DNA of 64,000 nucleotides from Engelhardtia mirabilis (GCF_007748095.1 NZ_CP036287.1:3720001-3784000); one strand, 5' to 3'. Positions 27,014 to 36,114 are shown, counted from the first letter of the stretch. Notes: generated from the sequence alone by a model not told the origin. Numbers and translations are program-made.

Positions 27014-29073
27014 GACTGCCGCGCAGGCTCCCGAGCCTCGCGCTCGCCCGCCTTCGCCGAACCGTGCGACGATGGTCGCTCGGCCGAGTCTCGTCTCCCT
27101 GGCCGGATATCGTCGCCGCTCAGTTGGACCTCCACCTGAGCGCGGCTGGGGACTTCGAGGCCAGGGTCGAGCTCGAGGTGTCAGGCTCGCTGGGTGTGTG
27201 GTGGCCCTTCCTCCTGGCAAGGCCCTTGGAACTCATCGCGGTATTCGATCTGTCGGACACCGTCGAAGGGCAGTGCTCCCTTCGGGGCCCTACGGCGCAC
27301 GGTCTGCCGCTGGCGACGGAGGGTGCGCTGTACGGTGTACGCCTCTCCAGCTCTTGCGGCCGACCGCGCCGGGCCCGTCTGCGCTTCGAGATTCGCGGGC
27401 GCGGGTTGAACGAGCGTCGACGAGACTGGCGCGGAGCGATCGTTGCTGACGGCGAGCGCGTGCGCATGTCGGAGCAGAGCCTCTTTCTGCCCCAGGTGCT
27501 CGTGAGTCCCGGCAACCGGGCGCCGGCGACCTTTCCCTGGGAAGCGTTCGTTACCGTTCCGAAGGGAATCGAGATGATCATGCCCGGGCAGATGCTCGAG
27601 GCGCCGACCGACGTACCGTGCGGCGTTCGCTGGCGTTTCGGTTCGAGCGAGCCCTCGACCCTCTGGATCGTGGGTGCAAGGAAGCCGCGGATCGTCATTC
27701 CACCTCGCGAGAGCCGCTCGCCGGCAATCACCGCCGTAATGGACGATTCGCCGGCCCACTCGGCGATCGACTACGCCAGGACTCTGCAGGACGCGGTCGA
27801 GTCCTACTCGGAGCTCTTCGCCCCTACCACGCTGCATACGGTCGCGGTCGTGCACGACGAGTCCATGAACTACCATTGGTCATCGCCGGGTATGGTCCTT
27901 TTGGGTCGCCACGGGACCCGGCTTCCCGTGGGCCTCATAGGACACGAGGCGGCCCATTTCTGGTGGGGTGGCGCAACGGTGTTCGTCGGCCTTGGCGAAC
28001 GCTTCCTGACCGAAGGACTGGCGGAGTACTCGGCGTGGCGCTTCATGGAGCGGCGTGGCTCAGGGGACGGAGCTACCCAGCGAGCCCGAGAGGCGCGGAA
28101 CACGCTTCAGGTAAGGGCCCGCGAGGGTCAGCCCTGCCCGGCCCTGCTGGTCGCGAACTTCGACACGCTGGGCTACGACACCGCGGTCTACCTCTTGGCT
28201 CCGCTGGTCCTTCGATATCTCGAGCTGCGGATTGGACAGCAGCGCTTCGACGAATTCCTCGGTCGCCTGGCCCGGCGTCGGATCGTCGGCGCAGCCGACG
28301 CGGTGGCCGAGATCGGCGCGCTGCTGGGTGGCGCGACCGAGGCGCTGATTCGCGAAGCACCGTGGCTCCTGCAACCCGGGCCCTTTGAAGTTCTCGTCGA
28401 GAGTATCGAATCGTCCTCCCATGGCCGACACGTCGAGCTAACCACCAGGTTCGTTCGATCGAACGAACAGGTCTCCTTCGACGGAGTGCTCTCGGTGACG
28501 TGCCACGGGCGCGGGGGCGGCGATCGCTGCCAACGCGAGCTTCGCTTCGTCGGTGGAGTTGGGCGCGCCTCGCTCGCCGCTCCCTTCGAGATCGCGGAGC
28601 TCTGGTTCGATCCCGACGCACGATTCCCGGCCCGCGTGCCGCCGGTACAACGAGCGACGGCGGGTGGCGCCTGGCTGGCCTTGGACACGCCTCCGGCGGT
28701 GAGCGCGGCCCGTTTCGTCCCCAATGCGAGCGAGACCGGTCGGGGCCACCTCGAGGTGCGATTCGACCGCCCGATGGACGGTCGAATGGGGATCAACCGC
28801 GTCGATCAAGACGAGGCCCGCCAGCGCGGCTACAAGATTCCCCGCGTGGTTGACGGTGAGTGGCGGGAGGGAGGCGCGGTGCTGGACTTGTGGCTGCAGG
28901 GACTCGAGCCGGACGAGCTCTACACCGTGCCCTTCCGCGGGCGACGATTCCGCGACCTCTACGGCATGCCCCTCGCCGCCTTCGACGTCCGAGTTGCGGT
29001 TGGGCCCGCGGCGGCCAACGCTGAGGTCGTGGACGGTGAACCGGTCGACGAGTCCGATCTCGTCCCCTCGTAG
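27010..29073 (+). CDS. M1-like gluzincin zinc peptidase
   Basis: A 687-residue protein with the signature HEAAHFWWGG followed by GLAEYS, in which exactly 18 residues separate the second His from the Glu. That is the HEXXH-X18-E zinc site of M1-type aminopeptidases. The GAMEN-like substrate motif expected about 30 residues earlier is not obvious; SSPGMVLLGRHG occupies that place. The C-terminal 200 residues are beta-rich, with a segment like Ig-like bacterial domains (FDRPMDGRMGINRV). No clear signal peptide: the basic N-terminus lacks a long hydrophobic run. It starts with TTG at 27010, overlapping the previous stop as TTGA. In the RiPP locus it is a candidate leader- or N-terminus-trimming peptidase. 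Confidence 0.78.
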   Translation: MRLPRRLPSLALARLRRTVRRWSLGRVSSPWPDIVAAQLDLHLSAAGDFEARVELEVSGSLGVWWPFLLARPLELIAVFDLSDTVEGQCSLRGPTAHGLPLATEGALYGVRLSSSCGRPRRARLRFEIRGRGLNERRRDWRGAIVADGERVRMSEQSLFLPQVLVSPGNRAPATFPWEAFVTVPKGIEMIMPGQMLEAPTDVPCGVRWRFGSSEPSTLWIVGARKPRIVIPPRESRSPAITAVMDDSPAHSAIDYARTLQDAVESYSELFAPTTLHTVAVVHDESMNYHWSSPGMVLLGRHGTRLPVGLIGHEAAHFWWGGATVFVGLGERFLTEGLAEYSAWRFMERRGSGDGATQRAREARNTLQVRAREGQPCPALLVANFDTLGYDTAVYLLAPLVLRYLELRIGQQRFDEFLGRLARRRIVGAADAVAEIGALLGGATEALIREAPWLLQPGPFEVLVESIESSSHGRHVELTTRFVRSNEQVSFDGVLSVTCHGRGGGDRCQRELRFVGGVGRASLAAPFEIAELWFDPDARFPARVPPVQRATAGGAWLALDTPPAVSAARFVPNASETGRGHLEVRFDRPMDGRMGINRVDQDEARQRGYKIPRVVDGEWREGGAVLDLWLQGLEPDELYTVPFRGRRFRDLYGMPLAAFDVRVAVGPAAANAEVVDGEPVDESDLVPS

Positions 29074-29501
29074 CCGAGTCCGCGCCCGAGACGGCAGGCG
29101 GAGCCAGTCCGTGCCTCACAGCTGCGATACCACCGCACCGCCCTCACCCATGGGCCGACACCCGCAGGACCGCCCCCGTCGGGCGATCCGGGTCTTCTGG
29201 GGGCGCCTCGCACCTGCGATGCTCGCGTCCGTCGCGAGCGCCACCGAGCGGCGGCGATGCCGGGCGGACGACGAGGTGCTTCCCGATGGGCACGAGACTG
29301 CCGAGCAGTCCTGGGGGGCTTCGCGGAGTCCACTGGGATCGAGTCTGCGGCGCGATCCCGCACGCTCTGACCAGCGGTCATCGGCAACCTCGCACGGTGA
29401 ATCTGGTCACCGCACAGAGCGCTTCCATCAGTCGCCAAGCTCCAGGGAGTCTGGCCGCGGTTCACCTGTCCGGAGTTGTTCCGCGGCTGGACCGCTGGAG
29501 G
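29074..29501. other. Intergenic region between convergent genes, no gene seen
   Basis: This 428-base gap lies between the convergent peptidase gene and queF. Frames are open on both strands, but their translations are low-complexity Arg/Ser/Pro-rich and show no start with a ribosome-binding site. No strong terminator hairpin was recognised. It may be decayed coding sequence. Confidence 0.45.
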
Positions 29502-29867
29502 TCAGCCCGCTTCAGCCGCCCGGTGCTCGACCTCGACCACGGTCGTGATGCCGCCGCGCACCCAGAAGTCCCCCACCACCGTCATCCGGCGCGGCTTGCA
29601 GGCCGCCACCAGGTCGTCGAGGATCCGGTTCGTGACGGCCTCGTGGAAAGCGCCCTCGTCACGGAAGGACCACAGGTAGAGCTTGAGGCTCTTCAGCTCC
29701 ACGCAGTGTTCGTCGGGCGTATAGCGGATGCGGATCGTGGCGAAGTCCGGCTGGCCCGTCTTGGGGCACAGGCAGGTGAACTCCGGACAGTCGAAGCGGA
29801 TCTCGTAGTCCCGCTCGGGGCAGGGGTTGGGGAAGGTCTCGAGGGCCTTCGACGGCTGGCTGCTCAT
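29502..29867 (-). CDS. queF: 7-cyano-7-deazaguanine reductase QueF
   Basis: Predicted NADPH-dependent nitrile reductase that converts preQ0 to preQ1 in queuosine biosynthesis, cytoplasmic, about 121 residues, the short unimodular form. The core motif FTCLCPKTGQPDF contains the catalytic Cys and the substrate-binding stretch. ELKSLKLYLWSFRDEGAFHE is the QueF-specific motif with the Glu that binds the substrate base. The ATG at 29867 is preferred; a GTG at 29879 would add four residues. It follows the GT-C-like gene by 36 bases and may have its own promoter (TAGGGT at 29878-29883 on this strand). No other queuosine genes are in the window. Confidence 0.92.
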   Translation of the reverse strand: MSSQPSKALETFPNPCPERDYEIRFDCPEFTCLCPKTGQPDFATIRIRYTPDEHCVELKSLKLYLWSFRDEGAFHEAVTNRILDDLVAACKPRRMTVVGDFWVRGGITTVVEVEHRAAEAG

Positions 29868-29903
29868 GGGGCGGGGCACCCTAGCGGGCGTTGCGTAGCG
29901 AGG

Positions 29904-32189
29904 CTAGTTCGCCGCGGCTTGGTCCGGGGCCGAGTGTCCGCGCGCGCGGACCAGGGGCAGGCCGTCGACGCGGTATTCGAGCTCCCAGGCCACGGTCTGG
30001 CCCAGCTCGACCATGTCTTCGACCCAGCGCCCGACGCCGCGGAAGCGCAGGGGCGAGCCCGCGCGCTGGCCGCGGATCTCCTCCTCGATGTAGTCGAGCG
30101 TGTCCAGAGCCAGCAGTCGCAGCCGCCAGCGTCCGCCCGGAACCCGTTCCAGAAGACCCTGCTCGGGCGCGGGGAAGCGCCAGCCCCAGCCGACGCGCAG
30201 GGGCACCATCTGCGCCACCGTCGTCGGCAGCGCCGGCAGCACGCGCACCTCACGCACCGTCGGTAGGCCGCCTTCGAACCACACGCGCGTGACCCGCTCG
30301 CCCAGGCGCCAGGCCAGGCTCTCGCCCGCATCGATGTAGGCCTCCGGTCCGTCACCGCCCTCGTACCACAGGATCGGCTCGGAGCCGTAGCGCGACTCCG
30401 CCGAACGCGCGCGCCAACCGGCCTCGACCGGCAAATCCTCGCGCGGCTCCGGGGGCGCGACCACGTGCAGCACCGCGGGCCCGAAGGCGTCGAGTTCCAG
30501 GTCCGGGGAGCGCGACGGCCCGTTCCAGAAGACCGACTCGTTGGGGCCCGTGGCCGGCGGCGCGGGTGCCAGGCGACGCCAGGCCCGGCGCTCGAGTTCG
30601 GAACCATCGGCCGGGTCGAGCCCAGCCGTCGGGTAGACCAAGAGCGGCGCCGCAGCGCGCACCTCGGCGAAGGACTCGTCCCGCACCCAAGTGACCAGGG
30701 CTTCGGCCGGCAAGTCGCGCACGTTGAGCGGCGCCAGGTCGCGCTCCGCCTGCACCTCGGCCCCGGTGAACATGGGGTGCAACATCCAGCCCAGGCCGTC
30801 CTCGATCGGATCGACCCCCGACACGTTGCGGGGCGCGTCGACGATCAGGATCTCCGCGGCGTCGGGCTCGGCCGCGATCGCCTCCGCCACATCGCGGCGC
30901 AGCTCCGCGAAGCGCGCGGCGGATTCGCCCCAGGGCTGGCCGTTGCCGTTGGCGAGGGTCGCGTAGCCGAAGGCCAGGACCAGGGGCAGGACCACTTGGC
31001 GGAAGTCCGACAGCGCCGTGCAGCACAGGCCCAGACCCGAGCTGAGCACCAGGGTCGCCGGCACCAGCGACACCGCGCCGCCCATGGTCGTCAGGTCGAC
31101 CGGCTTCTGCAGTCCGAACAGCAGCGCGAAGGCCGTGCCCGCGATCAGGAACGAGAAGGCCCAGGTCCACAGGCGCGGCGCGGAGCGGGCGGCGATCAGG
31201 GCCGGCTGAAGGGCCGCCAGGAACAGCACGGCCGCGAGCACCAGACCGAGGAAGCCGAGCGAACTCGCGTTGGCCGGCAGGCACAGCACCCCGACCTTGT
31301 CGAGCACGTTGCCGAGGGCGGAGACGATCGCGCCCGGCTCCAGCAGGCCGGCCAGGCCGAAGCTGACCCGCGGGTAGTAGCCGTGGCCGGTGGTCGTACT
31401 GACCAACACCGTGTTGAGCTGAACGGCGATGCTGTAGACCACCAGCGTATTGAGCGAAGTCCGCAGGCGCGTGCTCAGGGGCCGGTGGCGACCGGTGGAG
31501 AGCAGCTCGGCGGTGGCCAGGCCAGCGGGCAGGGCCAAGGCGATCTGTCCCGAGAGCCCGGCCAAGAGCGCGAGGCCGCCGGCTAGCACCAGGCACACGT
31601 ACTGCCGCTCTTGACGCCCGAACAGGAACAGGGTCCCGGCCCAGGTGGACAGGGCCAGGGACATCAGGTCCGCGCGCCCGGCGAGGCTCGCGACCGTCGG
31701 CACGCAGAGCGGATGCACCGCGAAGATCAGCGCCGCCGCGCCGCCCGCGCGCGAGGCCTGCTCGGCGCCGACCCAGGGTTGGAAGAGCCGCCGCAGGAAG
31801 CGCCACAGACCCCAACTGGCGATCAGCAAGAGGGCCAAGTTCTCGATCCGATAGAAGAAGGCGCTCGGCAGTCCGACCGCGCGGCCGTCGAGCGCGCCCC
31901 ACAGGCGCAGCGAGGTCAAGAGCCACAGCCCCGAGAGCAGCGAGCCCACGTCCCCCCGAGTGTCGTCACCGACGACCGCAAGCACCTCGATCGGTGCGAA
32001 GTCCGCGATGGCCCGGGGGCCGGGCACGCCTTCCGCGTCCACCGACCAGCCGCCGGCGCGGACCAACAGCTCCATGTCGTGGCCATGGAACCCGGCCGAG
32101 AACAGGGGCGAGTAGGCGGTCCCGAGCCAGAGCACGCAGATCACCGCCACCAGAACGCGGCGCAGCGGTGAAGTCGTAGTGGGCGGCAT
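29904..32189 (-). CDS. GT-C-like multi-pass membrane protein, PMT/TMTC type
   Basis: A 761-residue protein with about ten membrane segments in the first 460 residues and a soluble C-terminal half. FAVHPLCVPTVASLAGRADLMSLALS strongly recalls the conserved loop of TMTC and related O-mannosyltransferase-like membrane proteins (HP...V...GRxD). An early loop with FHGHDMELL may carry the acidic catalytic residue. Unlike TMTC proteins it has no TPR repeats; the C-terminal part is unrecognised. ATG at 32189 is used. The gene is divergent from the DUF4863 gene. Glycan transfer on the outer face of the membrane is a reasonable but unproven guess. Confidence 0.62.
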   Translation of the reverse strand: MPPTTTSPLRRVLVAVICVLWLGTAYSPLFSAGFHGHDMELLVRAGGWSVDAEGVPGPRAIADFAPIEVLAVVGDDTRGDVGSLLSGLWLLTSLRLWGALDGRAVGLPSAFFYRIENLALLLIASWGLWRFLRRLFQPWVGAEQASRAGGAAALIFAVHPLCVPTVASLAGRADLMSLALSTWAGTLFLFGRQERQYVCLVLAGGLALLAGLSGQIALALPAGLATAELLSTGRHRPLSTRLRTSLNTLVVYSIAVQLNTVLVSTTTGHGYYPRVSFGLAGLLEPGAIVSALGNVLDKVGVLCLPANASSLGFLGLVLAAVLFLAALQPALIAARSAPRLWTWAFSFLIAGTAFALLFGLQKPVDLTTMGGAVSLVPATLVLSSGLGLCCTALSDFRQVVLPLVLAFGYATLANGNGQPWGESAARFAELRRDVAEAIAAEPDAAEILIVDAPRNVSGVDPIEDGLGWMLHPMFTGAEVQAERDLAPLNVRDLPAEALVTWVRDESFAEVRAAAPLLVYPTAGLDPADGSELERRAWRRLAPAPPATGPNESVFWNGPSRSPDLELDAFGPAVLHVVAPPEPREDLPVEAGWRARSAESRYGSEPILWYEGGDGPEAYIDAGESLAWRLGERVTRVWFEGGLPTVREVRVLPALPTTVAQMVPLRVGWGWRFPAPEQGLLERVPGGRWRLRLLALDTLDYIEEEIRGQRAGSPLRFRGVGRWVEDMVELGQTVAWELEYRVDGLPLVRARGHSAPDQAAAN

Positions 32190-32543
32190 GGGGCGCTTGG
32201 GGACGGTTCGGGGCCGGAGCGAGGGGAGCGCGACAGCCGGCCCCAGCACTCTCGCCCCAGGGCGCGCCGATCTCAAGCTCGGCGAGCCCCTCCCGGCGCC
32301 CGTTTCGCGCGACAGGGGGCAACCTCGCAGGCGCCCGTCCGTCCCCCCTGACGGGCGGGCGGGGGCCCGCGGTGGATGGAGGCGGAGCGGGGCCCGCGCC
32401 AACCGGGCGGGCCACTCCAGTGGTCCGCCCATCCCGACGCTGTCCCGGCCCGATCGCCCGGGTCCCCGCCCTCGCACGGTCCGAAGAACGAAGCGCGCCG
32501 CCCAACCGCTAAGCTCTGCACCGTCCCCCACGACCCCACCACC
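32190..32543. other. Divergent intergenic region
   Basis: A 354-base very GC-rich gap between the divergent GT-C-like and DUF4863 genes. It contains the TAAGCT hexamer at 32510 and otherwise no feature I can support. Confidence 0.5.
32510..32515 (+). promoter_or_regulatory. Candidate -10 element (TAAGCT)
   Basis: TAAGCT stands 28 bases before the DUF4863 start. The surrounding CCGCTAAGC also occurs twice in the RiPP control region. Confidence 0.35.
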
Positions 32544-32993
32544 ATGCTCGAGACCTTCCGACCGCTGATCGACGCCGCCCGAGGCCTGGACTTCTCCGAC
32601 GCTGCCGCCGCGGAGGCGGAGCTGAATCGGCGCTTCGACCCCGGCTCCCCGGCCGCCCAGGCCCTGACCAAGGAGCTGGTCGCCCTGATGGAGGCCGGGA
32701 AGATCGCCGAGCGCGGCGAGCTGCCGGTGCGCTACGGCCGGGTCTCCAAGGCCGTCCCGGAGACCCTGGACCACTCCATCGACGTGGTCCTGATGAACGG
32801 TCCCGGGCCCCTGCACCGCCACCCTGCCGGGGAGGCCGACTTCTGCATCGCCCTCGACGGCCAGCCGACCTTCGACGGGCGCCCGCCGGGCTGGGTGGTC
32901 TACGGACCCGGGTCCGAGCACGTGCCCACCGTGGCCGGTGGGACGATGTTGATCGTCTACCTGCTGCCGACGGGCGCGATCGAGTTCCTCTGA
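32544..32993 (+). CDS. DUF4863 protein, 4-hydroxylaminobenzoate lyase-like
   Basis: A 149-residue cytoplasmic protein. The second half is cupin-like: HSIDVVLMNGPGPLHRHPAGEADFC places two His and a Glu as possible metal ligands. GWVVYGPGSEHVPTVAGGTMLIVYLLPTGAIEF closely resembles the C-terminus of the DUF4863 family. That family includes the PnbB-type enzyme that converts 4-hydroxylaminobenzoate to protocatechuate and ammonia in nitrobenzoate degraders. No other nitroaromatic genes are nearby, so the substrate here may be different. The ATG at 32544 is chosen because the upstream open frame is low-complexity. Monocistronic by spacing. Confidence 0.7.
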   Translation: MLETFRPLIDAARGLDFSDAAAAEAELNRRFDPGSPAAQALTKELVALMEAGKIAERGELPVRYGRVSKAVPETLDHSIDVVLMNGPGPLHRHPAGEADFCIALDGQPTFDGRPPGWVVYGPGSEHVPTVAGGTMLIVYLLPTGAIEFL

Positions 32994-33142
32994 GCGCTCG
33001 AGTGCACCGGACCCGCCGGTGAATCTTCGAGTTCGGCCAGTCGAGTCCCTCCCGTCGACGCCGGTAGCGGCCGCGGCGCCGGGCCCGGCCGACACCGCAA
33101 CGCTTCTTTCACCGCTCGCGCCCCCGCCATCGATCCGAACGA

Positions 33143-34162
33143 GTGCGACGGCCCGTCTCCAACCCACCGAATCCCTGGTCGACCCAACACGTGGAGTGGC
33201 TGGGCGAGCCGCCCGCGACCACGACGCGGGTCTGGGAGGAGCGGGCCCACTCGATCCTGTCCTCCAACGACAGCCCGGACGTGCCCTTCCGCTGGAGCGC
33301 CAACGCCTACCGCGGCTGCGCCCACGCCTGCGCCTATTGCTACGCGCGGCCGACCCACGAGTTCCTGGAGCTGGGCGCGGGCACCGACTTCGAATCGCAG
33401 CTCGTGGTCAAGACCAACGCCGCCGAGTGCCTGGCGCTGGAGCTGGCGCGGCTCTCGTGGCGCGGCGAAACGGTTTGCCTCTCGGGCAACACCGACCCCT
33501 ACCAGCCCCTCGAGGCGTCCTACGGGCTGACGCGGCGCATGCTCGAGGTCTGCCTGGCGCGTGCCAACCCGGTGGTCGTGATCAGCAAGGGCGCCCTGGT
33601 GCGGCGTGACGTGGACCTGTTGCGACGACTGCACGAGCGCGCCGGGGTGCAGGTCCACGTGTCGATCGCCTTCGCGGACGCCGAGGTCGCTCGGGCCATG
33701 GATCCGGGCGCGCCGACCCCGGCCCGGCGCTTCGAGACGCTGGCAATCCTGTCGGACGCCGGTGTCCCCACGGGTGTGGCGGTCTCGCCGTTGATCCCGG
33801 GTCTGAACGAGAGCGACGTGCCGACGATCCTCGAACGCGCCGCGGCTGCCGGAGCCACGCGGGCCTTCTCGACCCTGCTGCGTCTGCCGGGCCAGGTGCC
33901 GGTCATCTTCGAAGAGCGCCTGCGGGCCGCCTTCCCCGGGCGCGCCGACCACGTGCTCTCGGCCCTGCGCGACATGCGCGGCGGCGAGCTGCACGAAGCG
34001 CGCTTCGGCCGACGCATGTCCGGCGGCGGCGCACGCTGGGAGTTGGCGCAGCAGGTCTTCGAGCTCCACTGCCGTCGCAACGGCCTGGAGCTCGGCGAGA
34101 CCGCGCGACCGGCGCTGCCGGCCGAGGCCCGGCGTCCGCACCAGGGGGAGTTGTTCGCATGA
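33143..34162 (+). CDS. PA0069-family radical SAM protein (SplB-related)
   Basis: A 339-residue radical SAM protein. AYRGCAHACAYCYARPTHEFL carries the CX3CX2C motif (C59, C63, C66). With the following FESQLVVKTNAAECLALEL it is characteristic of the PA0069/Rv2578c-type group distantly related to spore photoproduct lyase. LSGNTDPYQPLE is another hallmark. The biological reaction is not established for this family; a DNA-repair-like role has been suggested by similarity to SplB. GTG start at 33143. Its stop overlaps the ATG of the following sulfatase-like gene (ATGA), so the two are translationally coupled, an association with no obvious functional meaning. Confidence 0.87.
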   Translation: MRRPVSNPPNPWSTQHVEWLGEPPATTTRVWEERAHSILSSNDSPDVPFRWSANAYRGCAHACAYCYARPTHEFLELGAGTDFESQLVVKTNAAECLALELARLSWRGETVCLSGNTDPYQPLEASYGLTRRMLEVCLARANPVVVISKGALVRRDVDLLRRLHERAGVQVHVSIAFADAEVARAMDPGAPTPARRFETLAILSDAGVPTGVAVSPLIPGLNESDVPTILERAAAAGATRAFSTLLRLPGQVPVIFEERLRAAFPGRADHVLSALRDMRGGELHEARFGRRMSGGGARWELAQQVFELHCRRNGLELGETARPALPAEARRPHQGELFA

Positions 34163-35577
34163 GCTTCGCGCTGCGCATTGTCGTCGACCGCGTCGCGGGG
34201 CGGACCACCGCGATTGCAGCGGGCGCCATCGCCCTGGCCCTCGGTTTGGTCGCCTGCGGGGGCACTTCAGCGCCGATCGAGCCGGGCGCCTACGCCGGCA
34301 AGAACGTGATCGTGACCCTGGTCGACGCGGCCTCGGCGGCGCACATGTCCGTCTACGGCTACGAGCGCCCGACCACACCCTTCCTGGAAGAGCTCGCGCG
34401 CCAGGCGATCGTATTCGACGACGTGACGGCCAGCGCTCCCTATACCCTGGCCTCGGTCGCCTCCCTGATGGTCGGCGAGCACGTGGACGTCCATCGCGTC
34501 GCGATCGCGGGCGATCCCCTGCCGACCGACGTGGGCCTGTTGGCGGAGGGCTTCGATCAGGCCGGCTACCGCTCCCTGGCCCTGTCCACCAACGCGCACG
34601 TGCACGAGCGCTTCGGCTTCGCACGCGGCTTCGAGCAGTTCGACTACATCGACCCCCTGGTCGGTAGCACGCCCTTCCACCAGGTCCCCGAGCTGCTGCT
34701 GGAGAAGCTCGACGCTTTCCTGGAACAGCCCAGGGAACGCCCCTTCTTCGCCTACGTGCACCTGATGCCGCCCCACGCGCCCTACGACCCGCCGCCGGAC
34801 CTGCGCGGGTTGTTCGCGGATGGCAGCGAGGGGCGCGAGGGCGACCTCGACTTCCTGATCGCCCTCTCGGCTGGTGTCCGCCGCCCGACCCCGCAGGAGC
34901 GCCAGCGGGTCTGTGACCTTTACGACGGGGGTATGCGCTACGCCGACCGCATCCTGGCGCGCATCGCGGCCAGCCTCGAACGCAGCGGCGTGCTCGAGGA
35001 GACCCTGTGGGTGGTGCTCTCCGACCACGGCGAGGCCTTCGGCGAGCAGGGCATCTGGCAACACAGCAAGCTCGTGCAGGAGCGCATGTTGCGGGTGCCC
35101 CTGATCCTGCGTCTGCCCGGCGCGGCGCACGGGGGCCAGCACGTCGCGGAGCCGGTCAGCCTGGTCGACATCCACCCGACTCTGGTCGAGCTGTGTGGAC
35201 TGGACCTGGATCCGCGCAGCACGAGCGTGTCGCTGCTGCCCCTGATCGACGGTCGGGAACTTCCGCGGCGCCCGGCGTTGATCGCGCGCACGGCCGGACC
35301 TGGGCCCCTGACTTCGATCCGGCGCGGCCGCTGGAAGGCCACCTACCGCTCCCAGGAGCGCACCTGGCTCCTGCACGACGTGGAGGCCGATTTCGACGAG
35401 CGCGACGACCGCAGCGCGGACGAGCCCGAGGTGCTGCTCGAGCTCCAGGCGGAGCTCCAGGCCTGGTGGCAGCGCTGGAGGCCGACGGCGGCCTCGCGTC
35501 AGCGCATCGAGCTGACCGACGAGTTGCGCGCGCACCTGGAAGCCCTGGGCTACCGCGACCTGCCCGAGGACGAGTAG
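34159..35577 (+). CDS. Sulfatase/phosphodiesterase-family lipoprotein
   Basis: A 472-residue alkaline-phosphatase-superfamily protein anchored as a lipoprotein: the signal ends at LVAC, with Cys33 the lipid site. Family motifs are VTLVDAASAAHMSVYGYERP (first metal site), ASAPYTLASVASLM where the active-site residue should lie, FFAYVHLMPPHAPY, and VLSDHGEAFGEQG (second metal site, Asp-His). The normal sulfatase sequence (Cys or Ser)-x-Pro-x-Arg is replaced by SAPYT. It therefore lacks the Arg and the Cys needed for the usual formylglycine. It may be a Ser/Thr-type phosphotransferase or hydrolase rather than a true sulfatase. ATG overlaps the previous stop. Confidence 0.82.
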   Translation: MSFALRIVVDRVAGRTTAIAAGAIALALGLVACGGTSAPIEPGAYAGKNVIVTLVDAASAAHMSVYGYERPTTPFLEELARQAIVFDDVTASAPYTLASVASLMVGEHVDVHRVAIAGDPLPTDVGLLAEGFDQAGYRSLALSTNAHVHERFGFARGFEQFDYIDPLVGSTPFHQVPELLLEKLDAFLEQPRERPFFAYVHLMPPHAPYDPPPDLRGLFADGSEGREGDLDFLIALSAGVRRPTPQERQRVCDLYDGGMRYADRILARIAASLERSGVLEETLWVVLSDHGEAFGEQGIWQHSKLVQERMLRVPLILRLPGAAHGGQHVAEPVSLVDIHPTLVELCGLDLDPRSTSVSLLPLIDGRELPRRPALIARTAGPGPLTSIRRGRWKATYRSQERTWLLHDVEADFDERDDRSADEPEVLLELQAELQAWWQRWRPTAASRQRIELTDELRAHLEALGYRDLPEDE

Positions 35578-35685
35578 CGACCGGCGAAAGTCGCGCATCG
35601 CTCGCCACAGCGGCGGCGCGGTCCGGATGGGGCCTGGGAGAAGCAAATCCGCTCCCGCCAGAACCTCGAACCTTCGCCACCGACC

Positions 35686-36114
35686 ATGAAGCTCGCCCGG
35701 CCCTTCGCCTGCATTCCCGTCGTGCTCGCCTGCTGCCTGCTCCTCTCCGGTTCCCGCCAGGCCGACGCCGGCGGGACCCTGGGCTTCGTCTACAAGCCGG
35801 ACCTGCGGGTCCTGAAGCTCGGCCCCAGCATCGTCAGCTCCAACCACGCCCGCCTGCTGGTGACCAACCAGGGCAAGTGGGGCTCGCCGGCCTGCTGGGC
35901 CAAGATCACCTGCTACGGCCCTTCCAAGACCCACGGCTACGCCTGGATCCCGCCCATGAACCCCGGCGACATCTACGGTGTCGACGGTTGGGTCGGTCAG
36001 CTCATGTCGGCCAACGCCGGACAGATGTCCGTGGCGTGGATCGATTGCTACCAGTCGGTGGCCGAGTCCAACGAGGGCAACAACCTCACCTACTACATCG
36101 CGCCGCCCCACTGA
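35686..36114 (+). CDS. Secreted CARDB-like protein
   Basis: A 142-residue protein with a signal peptide (hydrophobic residues 6-21, cleavage probably after ADA-GG). The mature part looks like one CARDB-type beta-sandwich: DLRVLKLGPSIVSSNHARLLVTNQG near the start and the typical ending VAESNEGNN before the last strand. Four Cys could make two disulfides. CARDB domains occur in adhesion and surface proteins; here the domain stands alone, so it may bind a partner or be a structural exoprotein. It has its own 108-base upstream gap. No function is known. Confidence 0.7.
   Translation: MKLARPFACIPVVLACCLLLSGSRQADAGGTLGFVYKPDLRVLKLGPSIVSSNHARLLVTNQGKWGSPACWAKITCYGPSKTHGYAWIPPMNPGDIYGVDGWVGQLMSANAGQMSVAWIDCYQSVAESNEGNNLTYYIAPPH

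Noticed and set aside
29074..29501. Possible short genes in the gap after the M1-like peptidase
   Set aside because: Open frames on both strands are Arg/Ser/Pro-rich with no ribosome-binding site or family similarity.
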